The notes beneath the pieces were generated by a model that worked only from the letters and a program-made list of their open reading frames with translations, was not told the DNA's origin and searched no databases. From NCBI GenBank assembly GCA_021234155.1, contig JAJEKV010000012.1, forward strand, positions 8,524,448 through 8,588,447: a stretch of DNA of 64,000 nucleotides, in the 5' to 3' direction. The stretch is from Isoetes taiwanensis (taxonomy: Eukaryota > Streptophyta > Lycopodiopsida > Isoetales > Isoetaceae). Both the position numbers and the translations under genes were made by a program. Below, one piece after another: positions 1 through 11,489 of this stretch. Positions within the stretch are counted from its first letter, which is position 1. Each line of letters opens with the position of its first letter.

Positions 1-8
1 AAATAAAT

Positions 9-45
9 TTCGCGTAAGCGAAACCTTCAGTTTCGTTTACGCGAA
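9..45. repeat. Near-perfect hairpin at window edge
   Basis: A 16-base arm (9-24, TTCGCGTAAGCGAAAC) is followed by a 5-base loop and an almost exact inverted copy (30-45), with one mismatch, then a run of A. This replaces the minisatellite end that precedes every other array unit. It may be the end of a different element or an array boundary. No function is assigned. Confidence 0.6.
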
Positions 46-197
46 AAAAAAAAAAAAAAAGCCTTATAAATCTGTTTCCAGATTCCCAAACTTAATAATT
101 CTTACAGAAATATTAAGCTTGCAATTTGCAGCCCTAGAAAATCTCAGGACAAATTCTCTAGGCCAAAGATAAAGTTAAACTAAAATTCCAGATATTA

Positions 198-886
198 GAT
201 GGGTGGCACCTACATGTTCCACAGCCCACTTTGTGTCGTACATGGCGATGGCTTTGGGATAGGTTGTTCCACCCTAAAGTCTCTGTACTGTGGTGGCAGG
301 TTATCCACAGGTGCCTGCGGGTTAATGCCTTTCGACATCGCTATGATCCTCGCATATCTGCAATATGCCCGCTCTGTCTTTCAGACATTGAGACTCTTGA
401 GCATAGTCTTTTTGATTGTCCTGAGGTTCAACCAGCGTGGTCCTGGCTACAAGGTTTGTTTAACAGTACATTGGACTGCCGATGCATCCTTTTGGCATCC
501 TATCCCAACGCATGGCCTCCAGCTAAACAAAGGGCATTTCATCTTGGTTCCGGTTGGCTCCTATGGTCGATATGGGAGCATCGCAGACACCACATCTTTC
601 AGGGCATTTATTCATCTGCACACAGTGTTATTACGGTGGCCCAGAAAAAGATATTGACAGCCTACGAGTGTTCCTCCCTTGACTCAGAACTGGTGGAACG
701 CATCTGGATTCAGTATCTTCGAATTGATTCTTATCATCTTCTATTCTGGAGTAAGTACATTATGCTCCAGGCTCGTGCTCCTGTGGCATCTTTGTGTGCT
801 TACACAGTTAGATGAGACATGTAAATTTTGTACTTTTTCTCTGATTAATAAACTTTTTGGCTTTCGTCCTTCAAAAAAAAAAAAAA
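198..886 (+). mobile_element. 5'-truncated LINE 3' end with target-site duplication
   Basis: This insertion is bounded by an exact 11-bp duplication TCCAGATATTA (187-197 and 887-897) and ends in a 14-base A tail (873-886), the signature of target-primed reverse transcription. The frame at 231-815 encodes the zinc-binding end of a plant LINE reverse transcriptase: a WDRLFHPKVS segment, then CPLC at about residues 46-49, then HSLFDCPE (His and Cys partners), and WSIWEHRR further on. Other array units lack it at the same spot, so it inserted after or during amplification of the array. The start codon is not meaningful in a truncated copy. Confidence 0.92.
231..815 (+). pseudogene. LINE reverse transcriptase zinc-binding domain fragment
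   Basis: An open frame of about 194 codons matches the C-terminal zf-RVT region that follows the RT core in plant non-LTR retrotransposons. Visible features are WWQVIHRCLRVN, ICPLC, LEHSLFDCPE and WLLWSIWEHRRHH. The RT catalytic core is absent because of 5' truncation. The stop at 813-815 lies 57 bp before the A tail, as expected for the last LINE ORF. A second copy of the same family is at 34180-35975. Confidence 0.85.
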
Positions 887-1034
887 TCCAGATATTAAAT
901 AAGTTCAAAGGCTTACATATTTCCAAAAATCCAACTGTTTCAAATTTAAACCTTACAATTATATCAAATTAGATATCCCATCAAATGGATACATAGATTC
1001 TAAGCTGCATATTCTTATAGCAGCATACATACAT

Positions 1035-1309
1035 GGGTGAAAGCATGTTAGGGCCTACATAAAAAATTACCAAAAAGGTACTTTTCTGTGTACTTCTGTG
1101 CAAGTACATAATTGTATTTTAAAGTACCTAGACTACAAGATTGACTAAAAGAAATTGTGTTATGTTCAAGAGTAGTAGTACATACATGTTGTAAGGTACT
1201 TTGTGATGTCAAGAAGATGTTAAGAACTCAAATATATCATCATCTTTGACTACCCAGAGTATTTTCTAGGTAGTTTCCAAAACATGTAGGCCCTAACATG
1301 CTCTTACCC
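1035..1309. mobile_element. MITE-like element with ~26-bp terminal inverted repeats
   Basis: The left end GGGTGAAAGCATGTTAGGGC is mirrored at the right end, whose complement begins GGGTAAGAGCATGTTAGGGC. ACAT flanks it on both sides (1031-1034 and 1310-1313), consistent with a short target duplication. The other units read straight across this site, so the 275 bp are an insertion. It has no coding capacity. The superfamily is not clear from a 3-4 bp duplication. Confidence 0.75.
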
Positions 1310-1941
1310 ACATGAAGATTCTCCTTATGGAACGTGCTTACTTGATAACTTGTAGTTTGAACCATAGCTAAAGTAGAAACATCAAAGCATGGAACAAGAA
1401 AACCTGGTTACCTGCAGTTAAACAGCCAAAGATTTTCCAGAGTAGGGTAATTAAGGCAGAACTGACAGGTAAGCTATAGGTTTTCTTGGGTTTATCCCCT
1501 TTACCATGCCACAATGTTTTATAACATAACTGTGCATGTGAGTAATTCAAAGTACTACTGGTATTTTTTGCTTAATGAGACATCATGCAGTAAGGCAAGA
1601 TTTAGGTGTATCTCCAATCATATGCATTTCTAATACTACTATAACAAGGCTTTTCTAATCCCACAAGGACCACAAGGATGCCTATGTGGTTTGGTAAGCG
1701 CAGCCTATGTGGTCAGATCTACGAATCCTCCTCCGCAAAAGAATTTTCCCATGTCTGCAAAAGGTCTTCATACTTGTTTCAGCCGACAACCACACAAAGA
1801 ACACTCACACTCCTCATCATCAAAAAGACACTCATTAAGTTCGGCAACCACACAAAGAACATTTTAGAATTTATTTAGGTGCACGCAACAAAAACATACG
1901 AATATATTGATGTGCTGATCTTAGAAATTCAACAAACAAAG

Positions 1942-2178
1942 ATGAAAGGACTTGTCTTTATTTTTGCATTTACGCTTATACTTCAATTGTCACAAGAAGC
2001 TACCGCTACGCCATATAGAGCTGTCGATGATGTGTGTCCCACTGCGGGACGTAGAAAGAGGGGAGGTGCACATAACTGCGAAGGAAAAAAATATGGCTAC
2101 AAAGGAGTCTGCATGAACATAAAATGGGCAAAAAAAAGGCGCTTGAAGGGCTTCCCCATCCTAACAAGTCTTTATTAG
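1942..2178 (+). pseudogene. Six-cysteine secreted peptide gene, damaged copy 1
   Basis: This copy starts with the same signal peptide as the intact one (MKGLVFIFAFTLILQLSQEA) but its first cysteine codon is TAT (Tyr). One A is missing from the A-run near 2131, which shifts the frame, and about 65 bp that should hold the terminal Cys-Cys and the stop are deleted. The frame therefore runs into the 3' flank and stops at 2176-2178. Three of the six cysteines remain. It is probably non-functional, although the frame is open. Confidence 0.85.
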
Positions 2179-2246
2179 CATATAGAAAGCACAAGCACAG
2201 TATGAAGCATAGATTGCTTCATAACAATGTTACATAGTCGAGAAAT

Positions 2247-2441
2247 ATGGCCCAGAAAATAATATATTTTATGTACAATATGGCCCAGAAAAGAATATAT
2301 TTTATGTACAAATTTCTGATGTTTATATTTTCAGCTAGTGATAATTCCGTTCTTTTATCTAGCCCTTGGGTTAAAAGGCAAAATGGACAATTTCAAATTC
2401 CACTTCAAGTCATTGCATCTGGCTTCATGCAACTATGTTAG
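2247..2441 (+). other. Conserved 3' block with exon-like open segment (unit 1)
   Basis: Each unit has, about 110-200 bp past the peptide gene, a doubled 33-bp segment (ATATGGCCCAGAAAATAATA) and then a TTTTCAG acceptor-like site followed by about 45 open codons containing SSPWVKRQNGQFQIP. In this unit CAG has become TAG, closing the frame early. The protein family is not recognised. It may simply be conserved because the array is young. Confidence 0.4.
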
Positions 2442-3191
2442 AATTCAGGTGCCAATAATAAGTGAAGAATGATTACTCTTATTAGACAATATTGAATTTG
2501 CTTTTATATTTTCAATGTATTGTCTGTAATTTGATTCTATCAAAGACTCCTGCATAAAAGTAAGTGATATGCTTGCCAAATTCTGCATCGTGGTTGTGGC
2601 AATGTGTCTCCCTTTTTGTCATACTGATTTAATTTCATAAAAAAGTTGTGGATTGCTAAATGTTAGAAGACAACATGCATGCTGTGGTTTTGTAATATAT
2701 AGAAAATTTGGTTGTGTGAACATTGTGATCATGCTAGTTTAAGAAAGATAGTTAAAACCATGGCAAGCATGTAGGCCTCTGGCAGATGAGTCACCAGTTA
2801 TATGTTGTGCAGAGTCAAATTGTTGTGGTATCTTTCTACCTGCAAATTAAGTTTGACAAATTTTTCGAAGGTCTGCTCGAAGCTACTATGGACAAGATGG
2901 TATGTTTCAGAAAAATAAAACATAAATCGCTTTAAAAATAGTCCTTAATCAGACCTTAGTATTAAGAGATCAGTCACGAAGACTCTATGCCCAGGAAAGT
3001 ATGACATTAGTAGTAAGATGCAGTTTTCCATATCTACGACTCCAAGCCCACTATGAAGCTCGGAATGCTTTATTCCTAATTCAAGTTCATCAATGACACA
3101 CGATGCTAGTTAATACTTCAGCATTCTAAATCATGCTTGGAAAGTGACATAAACAAAAAGCCGATCAACACAACAGGAGAAAGGCCATTTA

Positions 3192-3527
3192 GCGACGTCT
3201 GGGTCACGTCCATGCGACGTCTGACCACGTGACACAGACGTCGCTGGAGATACGTTGCATGCGACGCGTTATTAGACGTCTCATGCGACGTATACAGACG
3301 TGACACAGACGTGACGCATACGTCGCATGCGACGTATACAGACATCGCAGCCACGTGTAATATTAATAAAAAAACTACGTGGACTAAAAAATCCACGTGG
3401 AATAAAAAATCCATGTGTAATAAAAATTCTACGTGTAATAAAAAAAACCACGTGTAATAAAAAAAATCCACGTGTAATAAAAAGGCCACGTGTAATAAAA
3501 AATCTAGCCGTCGCATGCGACGTCATG
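3192..3527. repeat. ACGT-core minisatellite, unit 1
   Basis: The left half is made of GACGTC and TGACGT palindromes, including the 12-base palindrome GTCGCATGCGAC. The right half is seven or so copies of a 14-17-base repeat of the form CCACGTGTAATAAAAA. CACGTG is the G-box and TGACGT a CRE/as-1-like half site, both targets of plant bZIP and bHLH factors (established knowledge). It lies about 1 kb downstream of one peptide gene and about 1.1 kb upstream of the next. Equivalent arrays are at 11160-11489, 17929-18245, 20951-21267 and 23711-24046. Confidence 0.85.
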
Positions 3528-4663
3528 TAAAAAAAAAAAAATCCTTATACAATCTGTTTCCAGATTCCCAAACTTAATAATTCTTACAGAAATATTAAGC
3601 TTGCAATTTGCAGCCCTAAAAAATCCACATGACAAATTCTCTAGGCCAAAGATAAAGTTAAACTAAAATTCCAGATATTAAATAAGTTCAAAGGCTTATA
3701 TATTTCCAAAAATCCAACTGTTTCAAATTTAAACCTTACAATTATATCAAATTAGATATCCCATCAAATGGATACATAGATTCTAAGCTGCATATTCTTA
3801 CAGCAGCATACATACATGAAGATTCTCCTTATGGAACGTGCTTACTTGATAACTTGTAGTTTGAACCATAGCTTAAGTAGAAACATCAAAGCATGGAACA
3901 AGAAAACCTGGTTACCTGCAGTTAAACAGCCAAAGATTAGCCAGGGTAGGGTAATTAAGGCAGAACTGACAGGTAAGCCATAGGTTTTCTTGGGTTTATC
4001 CCCTTTAATGTTTTATAACATGACTGTGCATGTGAGTAATTCAAAGTACTACTGGTATTTTTTGCTTAATGAGACATCATGCAGTAAGGCAAGATTTAGG
4101 TGTATCTCCAGGCCAGCATCCTCAGATGTTCCCTTACCGCAGAGACATCATGAGTTTACAACCTTTAGGTCAAATCACCCGGGTACTTACTCCCTTTTTG
4201 TCATCTGTTTATGGCAAGCAACCTTATATTTTGCTGTTCAACTGTAAAATAAAGTATTCAGCAGTAGATCTAGCAATCTATTCTGTTAAAGATCTATACA
4301 TGGTATATACTCAATCAAATATGTGGCAAAATTTTCCTATCATATGCATTTCTAATACTACTATAACAAGGCTTTTCTAATCCCACAAGGACCACAAGGA
4401 CGCCTATGTGGTTTGGTAAGCGCAGCCTATGTGGTCGGATCTACGAATCCTCCTCCGCAAAAGAATTTTCCCATGTCTGCAAAAGGTCTTCATACTTGTT
4501 TCAGCCGACAACCACACAAAGAACACTCACACTCCTCATCATCAAAAAGACACTCATTAAGTTCGGCAACCACACAAAGAACATTTTAGAATTTATTTAG
4601 GTGCACACAACAAAAACATACGAATATATTGATGTGCTGATCTTAGAAATTCAACAAACAAAG

Positions 4664-4764
4664 ATGAAAGCACTTGTCTTTGTTTTTGCATTTACGCTTA
4701 TACTTCAATTGTCACAAGAAGCTACCACTACGCCATGTAGAGTCATCCGATGATGTGTGTCCCA
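4664..4764 (+). pseudogene. Six-cysteine peptide gene, copy 2, 5' part
   Basis: The signal peptide (MKALVFVFAFTLILQLSQEA) and the first cysteine are present. One extra base relative to the intact copy, just after TGTAGAG, shifts the frame before the second cysteine. The match stops at TGTGTCCCA, where the LTR element begins. The 3' part of the same gene lies at about 9940-10093. Confidence 0.85.
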
Positions 4765-4768
4765 TCAG

Positions 4769-6281
4769 TGACATTCGAAATTTGATATCACGGTCTCAAG
4801 GCGTATACCGTCATCTTGCCGAATCACACGCGATACACGCCGCTTCAATCGGCGTAATGCGCCCGACGCGACGTACCCAAGCAAGGGCGCCCTAGGGGGC
4901 AACTTGCAATGGTGCGCACACTTAGCAATGTGCGCACTTTTAGACCTTTAACCCATTAAAGGTAGACCAAGGGTCATGGAAACCCTAAACCTAACTGATA
5001 GCCTATATAAGGCACCAAACCCTAACTTTCCCTTTTTCGCCCACAGCCCTTCCGAGCTCCGATTCGCGCGCCTGAGGAGTCAATTCCAACTCCCACGATC
5101 TGCCTGCGCCCCGGCTTGTCGTCGATCATCCTTCCACCCGCATCCCGGCGAGACGTAGACATGGGCGCCTTCGATCGAGAGGAGTGAACCGGGATCGGTA
5201 TTTGTCGATTGGATAGCCTAAACCTTATTCCAGCCTTCAACCAAAAGGGTTTAGCCTATTAAATCACCCTTAGTAGCCAAGCGGATCCCGAGATTGACTC
5301 TAACTAAAGAACCTAACTCTATGTATGATATAGATTAGTTCTTATTCTTTAGTTCTATGATGATGTGATGGACCGGATGAATTACGTGAACTCATTGTAT
5401 TGGGAAGGGGGTAGAGACTTGAAGCTTAGTAGATGATGCTCCTAGATAGTCCCTCTTAGTGCATTACTAGAATTAGGCTGTGTGTACAAGAACCCCACCT
5501 GGTTGTGGGTGAAGGGACGACCCGGCTCTCGAAAGAGAGGTTCGTGTTTCGACCCTTGACCGATCCCTGGCGTAAAGTCTACTAGGGATCGAGTGACTAG
5601 GTCTAATGGCTTGCCAGCCGTGTGGGCAAGGCATGGGCTCGACACCCAGGGGGGTGGAGTTCACCTTCCAGTGGGTTAAGTCGAATAAGGGCAAAGGGCT
5701 CTCTAGTCACCTTGGGTCAGCATGTAGATCTCGGGTGGGAGTGATCCCTACCTGCCCCCATCGGGCCTGGGGAGATATAACCCAGGAGTAGTCCTTTTGG
5801 CTATGCACCCGGTGGGCTACAGTCAGGTCCCAACACTCTTCAACCTACTCTGCAAAGTGTGCACGGGAGGGGCGGATGGAGTGGACAACCCAATGCCATG
5901 TTCTTATGCCGGCCCAATCCATTGTCATGATTCTGTCTGCAATGAACTCTGGAGATCCAAGCTTGTCAGTCCATCCCCGTGTCTGAACCTTGGGTAGGAA
6001 CTTCCTTTGTATTGTGCTGATCTTTGTCTATGCAGATGTTGATGTACCACCCTTCGAGGTGGATATATGATGTTATGTTGCTGACGTGTATGTTTACGCT
6101 TCCGCAGCTAGGTAGGCCCCGAGGGAGACGGGGTAAAATGACCCCTTCATTCTTCCCCACTGTGGATTCCAGATGGTCACAGTGATCTGTGGAGGGCCCT
6201 ATATCAATATGGCGCTGGTATAGGGGATGAACTCCTGGTTGTATACGGTGCGGGCATCGTATACCAGTAGGGGACGTCACA
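4769..6281 (+). repeat. Long terminal repeat, family A (5' LTR in unit 2)
   Basis: This is about 1.5 kb, ends in GGGGACGTCACA and is followed one base later by a primer-binding site. A TATA-like box (CTATATAAGG) is at about 5002. It matches, over its whole length and in reverse, the LTR at 30914-32412, and more distantly the one at 61702-63172. The first 50 bp are diverged, so the left boundary is uncertain by a few bases. There is no coding capacity. Confidence 0.85.
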
Positions 6282-9200
6282 GTGGTATCAGAGCCAGGTT
6301 CTTGGAGACCAAGAGCAAAGCACTGACCATGCTCCCAGTAGTACTAACTTGATAGGATCCTCAAACCTCGAAAAGTGGGAAAATGTTTTCTCATTTTTGT
6401 AGTTTGTGCTAAGCTAGTAACAGTTAAGTGAATTGGAACTTAATAAGACTAAAGAGAATGAGCCAAAACCTCCTCAGGCAAGGTGGTCTCACAGCTCGCG
6501 CCTGGTCAAAGAACTACACTTTAGTTTTTGAGCAGGGCGCTAGCTGTGAGACATGGATCCTAAAACGTCTTTAAAAGTGATAAATTTCAAAAAAAAAAAA
6601 AAAAAAAAAAAAAAGGTAACATGGTAACTCGAATTTTAAGCTAGGAATTAGCTAGATTAGTCTAGCTTTTCAATCTATTCGAACCTCATCTTAAATCGAC
6701 CAAGTAAGGGGTCGATTCTGCCTGATTTGTTGAGTCTGTTAGCCCTACATCCTTAGTTTACCCAAATTGGACATGTTTTGATCAAAATGGGACTGATGTT
6801 TCACACGTCGCACCTGGTCAAGAAACTAAAGTTCAGCTTTTGAACGAGGCGCTACCTGTGAGACCTCCAAACTTTGAACCTCCATAACTTGAGCTACAGA
6901 GCTCCAAATCGCCTGAAATTTGTTGCAATAGGACTGTTAGAAGCCTAGAATCCATTTATGACCCTCAAATTAGGCTAGAAATGTCAAACTCTAGCCCAAA
7001 ATGACCAAAATTGCTCAAACCCTTGAATTGTTTTTCCAAACTGTGGTTTGTTTGTAAATAGAAGCATACCCCATTAGTAGCTTCATAAGTATTGCTTTAA
7101 ATTTCGAAGCTGATGCCTTACTCCTAGATAGAAGTGCTCAAGAACACCCCTTTGTAAAGTCATCTAGACCTCAAAGATAGCAACCCAAGTCCAACTTGTT
7201 GGTACATCACCTCTGCTCATGCCCAAGGCATAAACCTTGACCTAATTTTGTGTCCTTCTAATAGAGTTTGACTTATATAGCCGCCACATTGACACTCCCT
7301 ATTGCCAGAATACCTAGAAAGGAGCTAGAGTCTAGAGCTACCCAAGTCACTCCATGTGTAGACATTCGACTCCTCCAAACCAACTATGCTAGGACCTTAG
7401 AGTATCTCTCAAACATCATGGAGGTTTTGCAAAACAAACCTCGTTTCATGCCATACCACATGTCCTAATGTCCATAGACTTGTAGATTATAGATATGTCT
7501 TCAGTAATGCTGCTCGAGCCATCTTGCTTGCTTATAGAGCCCAGAATGTTGTAGGAGAGCCTTCAAGTAGACCCTTAGATTCTAGGATATACGAGCGTTG
7601 CTCTCGAAGTACAGGGACAAAGCCACCGAAGAGCGAGAGGTGCAACTTCTTGAAGACATCAAGGTCCCAACCGATGTGCACGCATTGTATAAGGAGAGGA
7701 GATTCTAAAAGGCAGACCCAAGAGAGGGAAGCACAACGACAAACACCTCAACCGACAAACGAGTAGAACAGGACACCACCAACCTATCATCAATCTTCAT
7801 CAAATGGGAAGGATATTTGGTAACCAGCGGCATCAAGAATTTTCTAGATGTCAACCTCTCGGCTACCACGTCCATGAGCTCACATCAGAAAGAGGATCTC
7901 AATGCCTTCACCAACTCGACGCACATGAGTTTCAAATGGAAGAACGCAAGGCAACAAAATACAGGTGCAGGAAGACGTTAGACATCGATGCCGCATTAGC
8001 ATCACGGTGGTAGGGCCAGAGGGCATAATCTTCCGTCGAGGAGAGAAGTCATGGCGACACGAGAGCATATAGAAACCGGAGGAAAGACCACCCGCGACCT
8101 TGCGGCCCAGCCAGCTCAAGCGAATGTCATGAAACGTCAACAAAAGGAGCAACCAAACTAGGCAATCACAAAGCACCCTCACGGCGACCGGGACGAAGTT
8201 TCCAGCTCCCTTGCACCAGCAGGAGAACTTTCATCGGTTCCAAAAGTAGGAGACCATGAGAGGGAGGAGACGATATCAAGGAGGAGAATATCCCACTCGA
8301 ACAAGAATTCCCGACCCAGAAACACCTAGAAACTAAAGGAAGGACGACCTTACTACGTCAGCCAAGGAGTACGAGACTCGAATGGATGGGACCCAAAGGA
8401 TGAAGGAGACGACCTAGCCAGCAGGTACAAATCACCAAAAGGAGCTATGATAGGTGCAATGGAGATGATCACACTTCCAGGCACAAGAGATGCACCTCGA
8501 ATGGAGCAAAGCCCAAACAGCAATGAGTCGCTTTCGTAAATTCAACCCGCAGAGGAATGACAAGGCATGCCTACCGACCACGATCTCTCGAGCTTCAAGA
8601 CATTCAAGAATGCCCGACTGCAACGGCCAGGTGATCCTACTCAAGTGATCAACGGCACCGCACATCAGCAACACTTGACGAACTTATGACACGAGTGGCC
8701 TCAACAATAGAAGGAGGAACGACCCGACATCAACGAGCCAACTAAGAAGGCAACATCTCGACGACCATAGCTCCACCTTGTGGTAATATAGGGTGATGCC
8801 CTATGACACGCGGTATTAGATGGAGATGCACTTACGAAAAGGCAATCTGCGACGAGGAAATATGCCTTCAACAACTAGGTGATGGCTTCGTCAGGTACTC
8901 CTACCAGTAATTAGAAGAGAAGAAGCCAATCACATCTCCGACATGGGCACATCAAATGCCCAAGGTAGAAGCATTCGGCACCTTAACGACAAGGATAGCA
9001 ACTGAAGCACCTTCAAAGAAAAAGAGAGTTCAAGATAACACCCGGGCTATCCAACGACAAGAGTATATCTAAGGCGGTACTTCTTCAACTCAAGGGTAAA
9101 GTCATAGCACATATAAGGATCCATCATCCCGACAGCGGAGCCATCAGGGAGGAGAGCCATGATGCCTTACTTGCCAGAGAGACCGACATGCATAGAGGGA

Positions 9201-9500
9201 CAAAGGCCAGGAACTGAAAGCTGGAGAAGTGCTAGCAACCGACTTCTTCCACGAGCTCCCTAGAGGCAACAGGATCAAAACCGACGAGCACAATCTAAGC
9301 CACCTTTTGAAGGTACCTCAAGACAGAAGACAAAGATAGCACGGTGGAACGTGACAACGCCCAGCCATGTGATCGAGGGATCAAACAAGGAAGTTTGGAA
9401 ACTCGATGGAGAAGCAACTAAGCGAGGGCGAAGCCGATGACTTGCACGCGGACTTGCATGCAACTTGGTGAACCCAAGGATGGACGATTCAAAGAACAAC
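6282..9500 (+). mobile_element. Internal region of family A LTR element, no intact pol
   Basis: About 3.2 kb follow the primer-binding site. There is a 24-base A run at 6591-6614. Two related inverted-repeat segments (about 6487-6551 and 6799-6862) share GGTCTCACAGCT/AGCTGTGAGAC-type ends. The rest has short open frames only; I cannot find RT, integrase or protease motifs in any frame. It could be a decayed element or a large non-autonomous derivative. Its right half (from about 8563) recurs at 18408-19590, and on the minus strand at about 27030-28080. Confidence 0.65.
6283..6300 (+). other. Primer-binding site of family A element
   Basis: TGGTATCAGAGCCAGGTT directly follows the LTR. This is the standard plant primer-binding site complementary to the 3' end of initiator methionine tRNA. 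It fixes the element's orientation as plus. Confidence 0.9.
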
Positions 9501-10093
9501 TGCAATCTATTTTGTTAAAGATCTATACATGGTATATATTCAAAGGAATATGTGGCAAAATTTTCCTCATCAGATGCATTCAAATAGCTTCAAATCCCAT
9601 GAAGGGGGGAAGGACGCACCGTGTGGTTTGGTAAGATCTATGTGGCCCAAATCTCGAATCATCAACGACCACCACACCTTTATGTTAGAATGTGATGCAA
9701 AGCGTGTTGTGCCATAACCACACAAACACTCCATATTCATCCCAAAAGAGATGGGGTAAAATGACTTGGCCCACAAAGAACATTTTAGAATTTATTTAGG
9801 TAAATGACCCCTTCATTCTTCCCCACCGTGGATTCTTAGATGGTCAACAAACGTGGATGAAAGCCTTATATTTGATTTTGCATTTACGGATGAACTCGGT
9901 TGTATAAGAAGCTACCACTACATATGTAGAGTAGGGGACGTGTGTGTCCCACCCAGCGGGGCGTAGAGAGAGGGAGGTGCACATAACCGTGAAGGAAACA
10001 AATATGGCTACAAAGGAGTCCGCATGAACATAAAATGGGCAAAAAAAAAGGCTACAAAGGAGTCTTTGAAGGGGTTGTTGTTATATTAATTGA
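9500..10093 (+). other. Interleaved mosaic of array unit and LTR element
   Basis: Short blocks of two sequences alternate in order. One is the upstream/peptide part of the array unit (compare 22030-22500) and the other the 3' end of the family A element (compare 19330-19760). For example, unit text GATCTATACATGGTATATAT is followed by element text CAAAGGAAT, then unit text ATGTGGCAAAATTTTCC, then element text CAAATAGCTTCAA. Both run forward in register. No ordinary recombination makes such a pattern, so a consensus or polishing artefact is likely. The last 150 bp resemble the 3' part of the peptide gene, with a 20-base internal repeat (GGCTACAAAGGAGTC). Confidence 0.8.
9940..10093 (+). pseudogene. 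Six-cysteine peptide gene, copy 2, 3' part
   Basis: From TGTGTGTCCC to the terminal TTGTTGTTATATTAATTGA this matches the intact gene, with base changes (Cys codon TGC to CGT/CGC in two places) and a duplicated GGCTACAAAGGAGTC inside the A-run region. With 4664-4764 it is the remains of one interrupted copy. Confidence 0.75.
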
Positions 10094-10202
10094 AATGTAT
10101 AATTTATAACAAGTCACATATAGAGCTTCCCCATCCTAACAAGTCTTTATTAGCATATAGAAAGCACAAGCACAAAGATGAAGCATAGATTGCTTCATAA
10201 CA

Positions 10203-10433
10203 ATGTTACGTAGTCCGGTCCGTAAAATAATATATTTTATGTACAATATGGCCCAGAAAATAATATATTTTATGTACAAATTTCTGATGTTTATATTTTC
10301 AGCTAGTGATAATTCCGTTCTTTTATCTAGCCCTTGGGTTAAAAGGCAAAATGGACAATTTCAAATTCCAGTTCAAGTCATTGCATCTGGCTTCATGCAA
10401 CTATGTCAGAATTCAGGTGCCAATAACAAGTGA
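10203..10433 (+). other. Conserved 3' block with exon-like open segment (unit 2)
   Basis: This is the same doubled 33-bp segment, acceptor-like TTTTCAG and open frame ending QLCQNSGANNK as in units 3 to 5. The frame is open through to a TGA at 10431-10433. No family is recognised. Confidence 0.4.
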
Positions 10434-11159
10434 AGAATGATTACTCTTATTAGACAATATTGAATTTGCTTTTATATTTTCAATGTATTGTCTGTAATTT
10501 GATTCTATCAAAGACTCATGCATAAAAGTAAGTGATATGCTTGCCAAATTCTGCATCGTGGTTGTGGCAATGTGTCTCCCTTTTTGTCATACTGATTTAA
10601 TTTCATAAAAAAGTTATGGATTGCTAAATGTTAGAAGACAACATGCATGCTGTGGTTTCGTAATATACAGAAAATTTGGTTGTGTGAACATCGTGATCAT
10701 GCTAGTTTAAGAAAGATAGTTAAAACCATGGCAAGCATGTAGGCCTCTGGCAGATGAGTCACCAATTATATGTTGTGCAGAGTCAAATTGTTGTGGTGTC
10801 TTTCTACCTGTAAATTAAGTTTGACAAATTTTTCGAAGGTCTGCTTGAAGCTACTATGGACAAGATGGTATGTTTCAGAAAAATAAAACATAAATCCCTT
10901 AAAAAATAGTCCTTAATCAGACCTTAGTATTAAGAGATCAGTCACGAAGACTCTATGCCCAGGAAAGTATGACATTAGTAGTAAGATGCAGTTTTCCATA
11001 TCTACGACTCCAAGCCCACTATGAAGCTCGGAATGCTTTATTCCTAATTCAAGTTCATCAATGACACACTATGCTAGTTAATACTTCAGCATTCTAAATC
11101 ATGCTTGGAAAGTGATATAAACAAAAAGCCGATCAACACAACAGGAGAAAGGCCATTTA

Positions 11160-11489
11160 GCGACGTCTGGGTCACGTCCATGCGACGTCTGACCACGTGA
11201 CACAGACGTGACACAGACGTCGCTGGAGACACGTCGCATGCGACGCGTTATTAGATGTCTCATGCGACGTATACAGACGTGACACAGACGTGACATAGAC
11301 GTCGCATGCGACGTATACAGACGTCGCAGCCACGTGTAATATTTATAAAAAAATCTATGTGGAATAAAAAATCCACGTGTAATAAAAATTCTACGTGTAA
11401 TAAAAAAAGCCACATGTAATAAAAAAAATCCACGTGTAATAAAAAAGCCACGTGTAATAAAAAATCTAGCCGTCACATGCGACGCCATG
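11160..11489. repeat. ACGT-core minisatellite, unit 2
   Basis: It has the same two-part structure as in unit 1, with an additional TGACACAGACGT repeat and small changes in the number of A residues between CACGTG cores. Confidence 0.85.

Larger units (their letters stand above)
62..3542 (+). repeat. Array unit 1
   Basis: This is the full block order with two private insertions, a LINE 3' fragment (198-886) and a 275-bp inverted-repeat element (1035-1309). About 250 bp present in units 2, 3, 5 and 6, which contain the CAGCATCCTCAGATGTTCC segment, is missing at 1614. The peptide copy is damaged. Confidence 0.88.

Noticed and set aside
1368-1550. Minus-strand frame repeated in each unit (MNYSHAQLCYKTLWHGKG...)
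   Set aside because: It is present only because the unit is repeated. The frame has no domain and changes length freely among copies.
1678-1878. Plus-strand frame in the upstream block (MWFGKRSLCGRIYESSS...)
   Set aside because: It overlaps the likely promoter and 5' leader of the peptide gene, ends in a stop before it and has no signal or family. It is treated as leader sequence.
3118-3516. Minus-strand open frames across the ACGT minisatellite (repeats of FFITRGF/LLHVDF)
   Set aside because: They are translations of the 14-17-base CACGTG repeat, shift phase between units and have no start-to-stop consistency, so they are not a gene.
4976-5990. Open frames of 60-78 codons within the family A LTRs
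   Set aside because: They lie in LTR sequence, differ between LTR copies and carry no motif.
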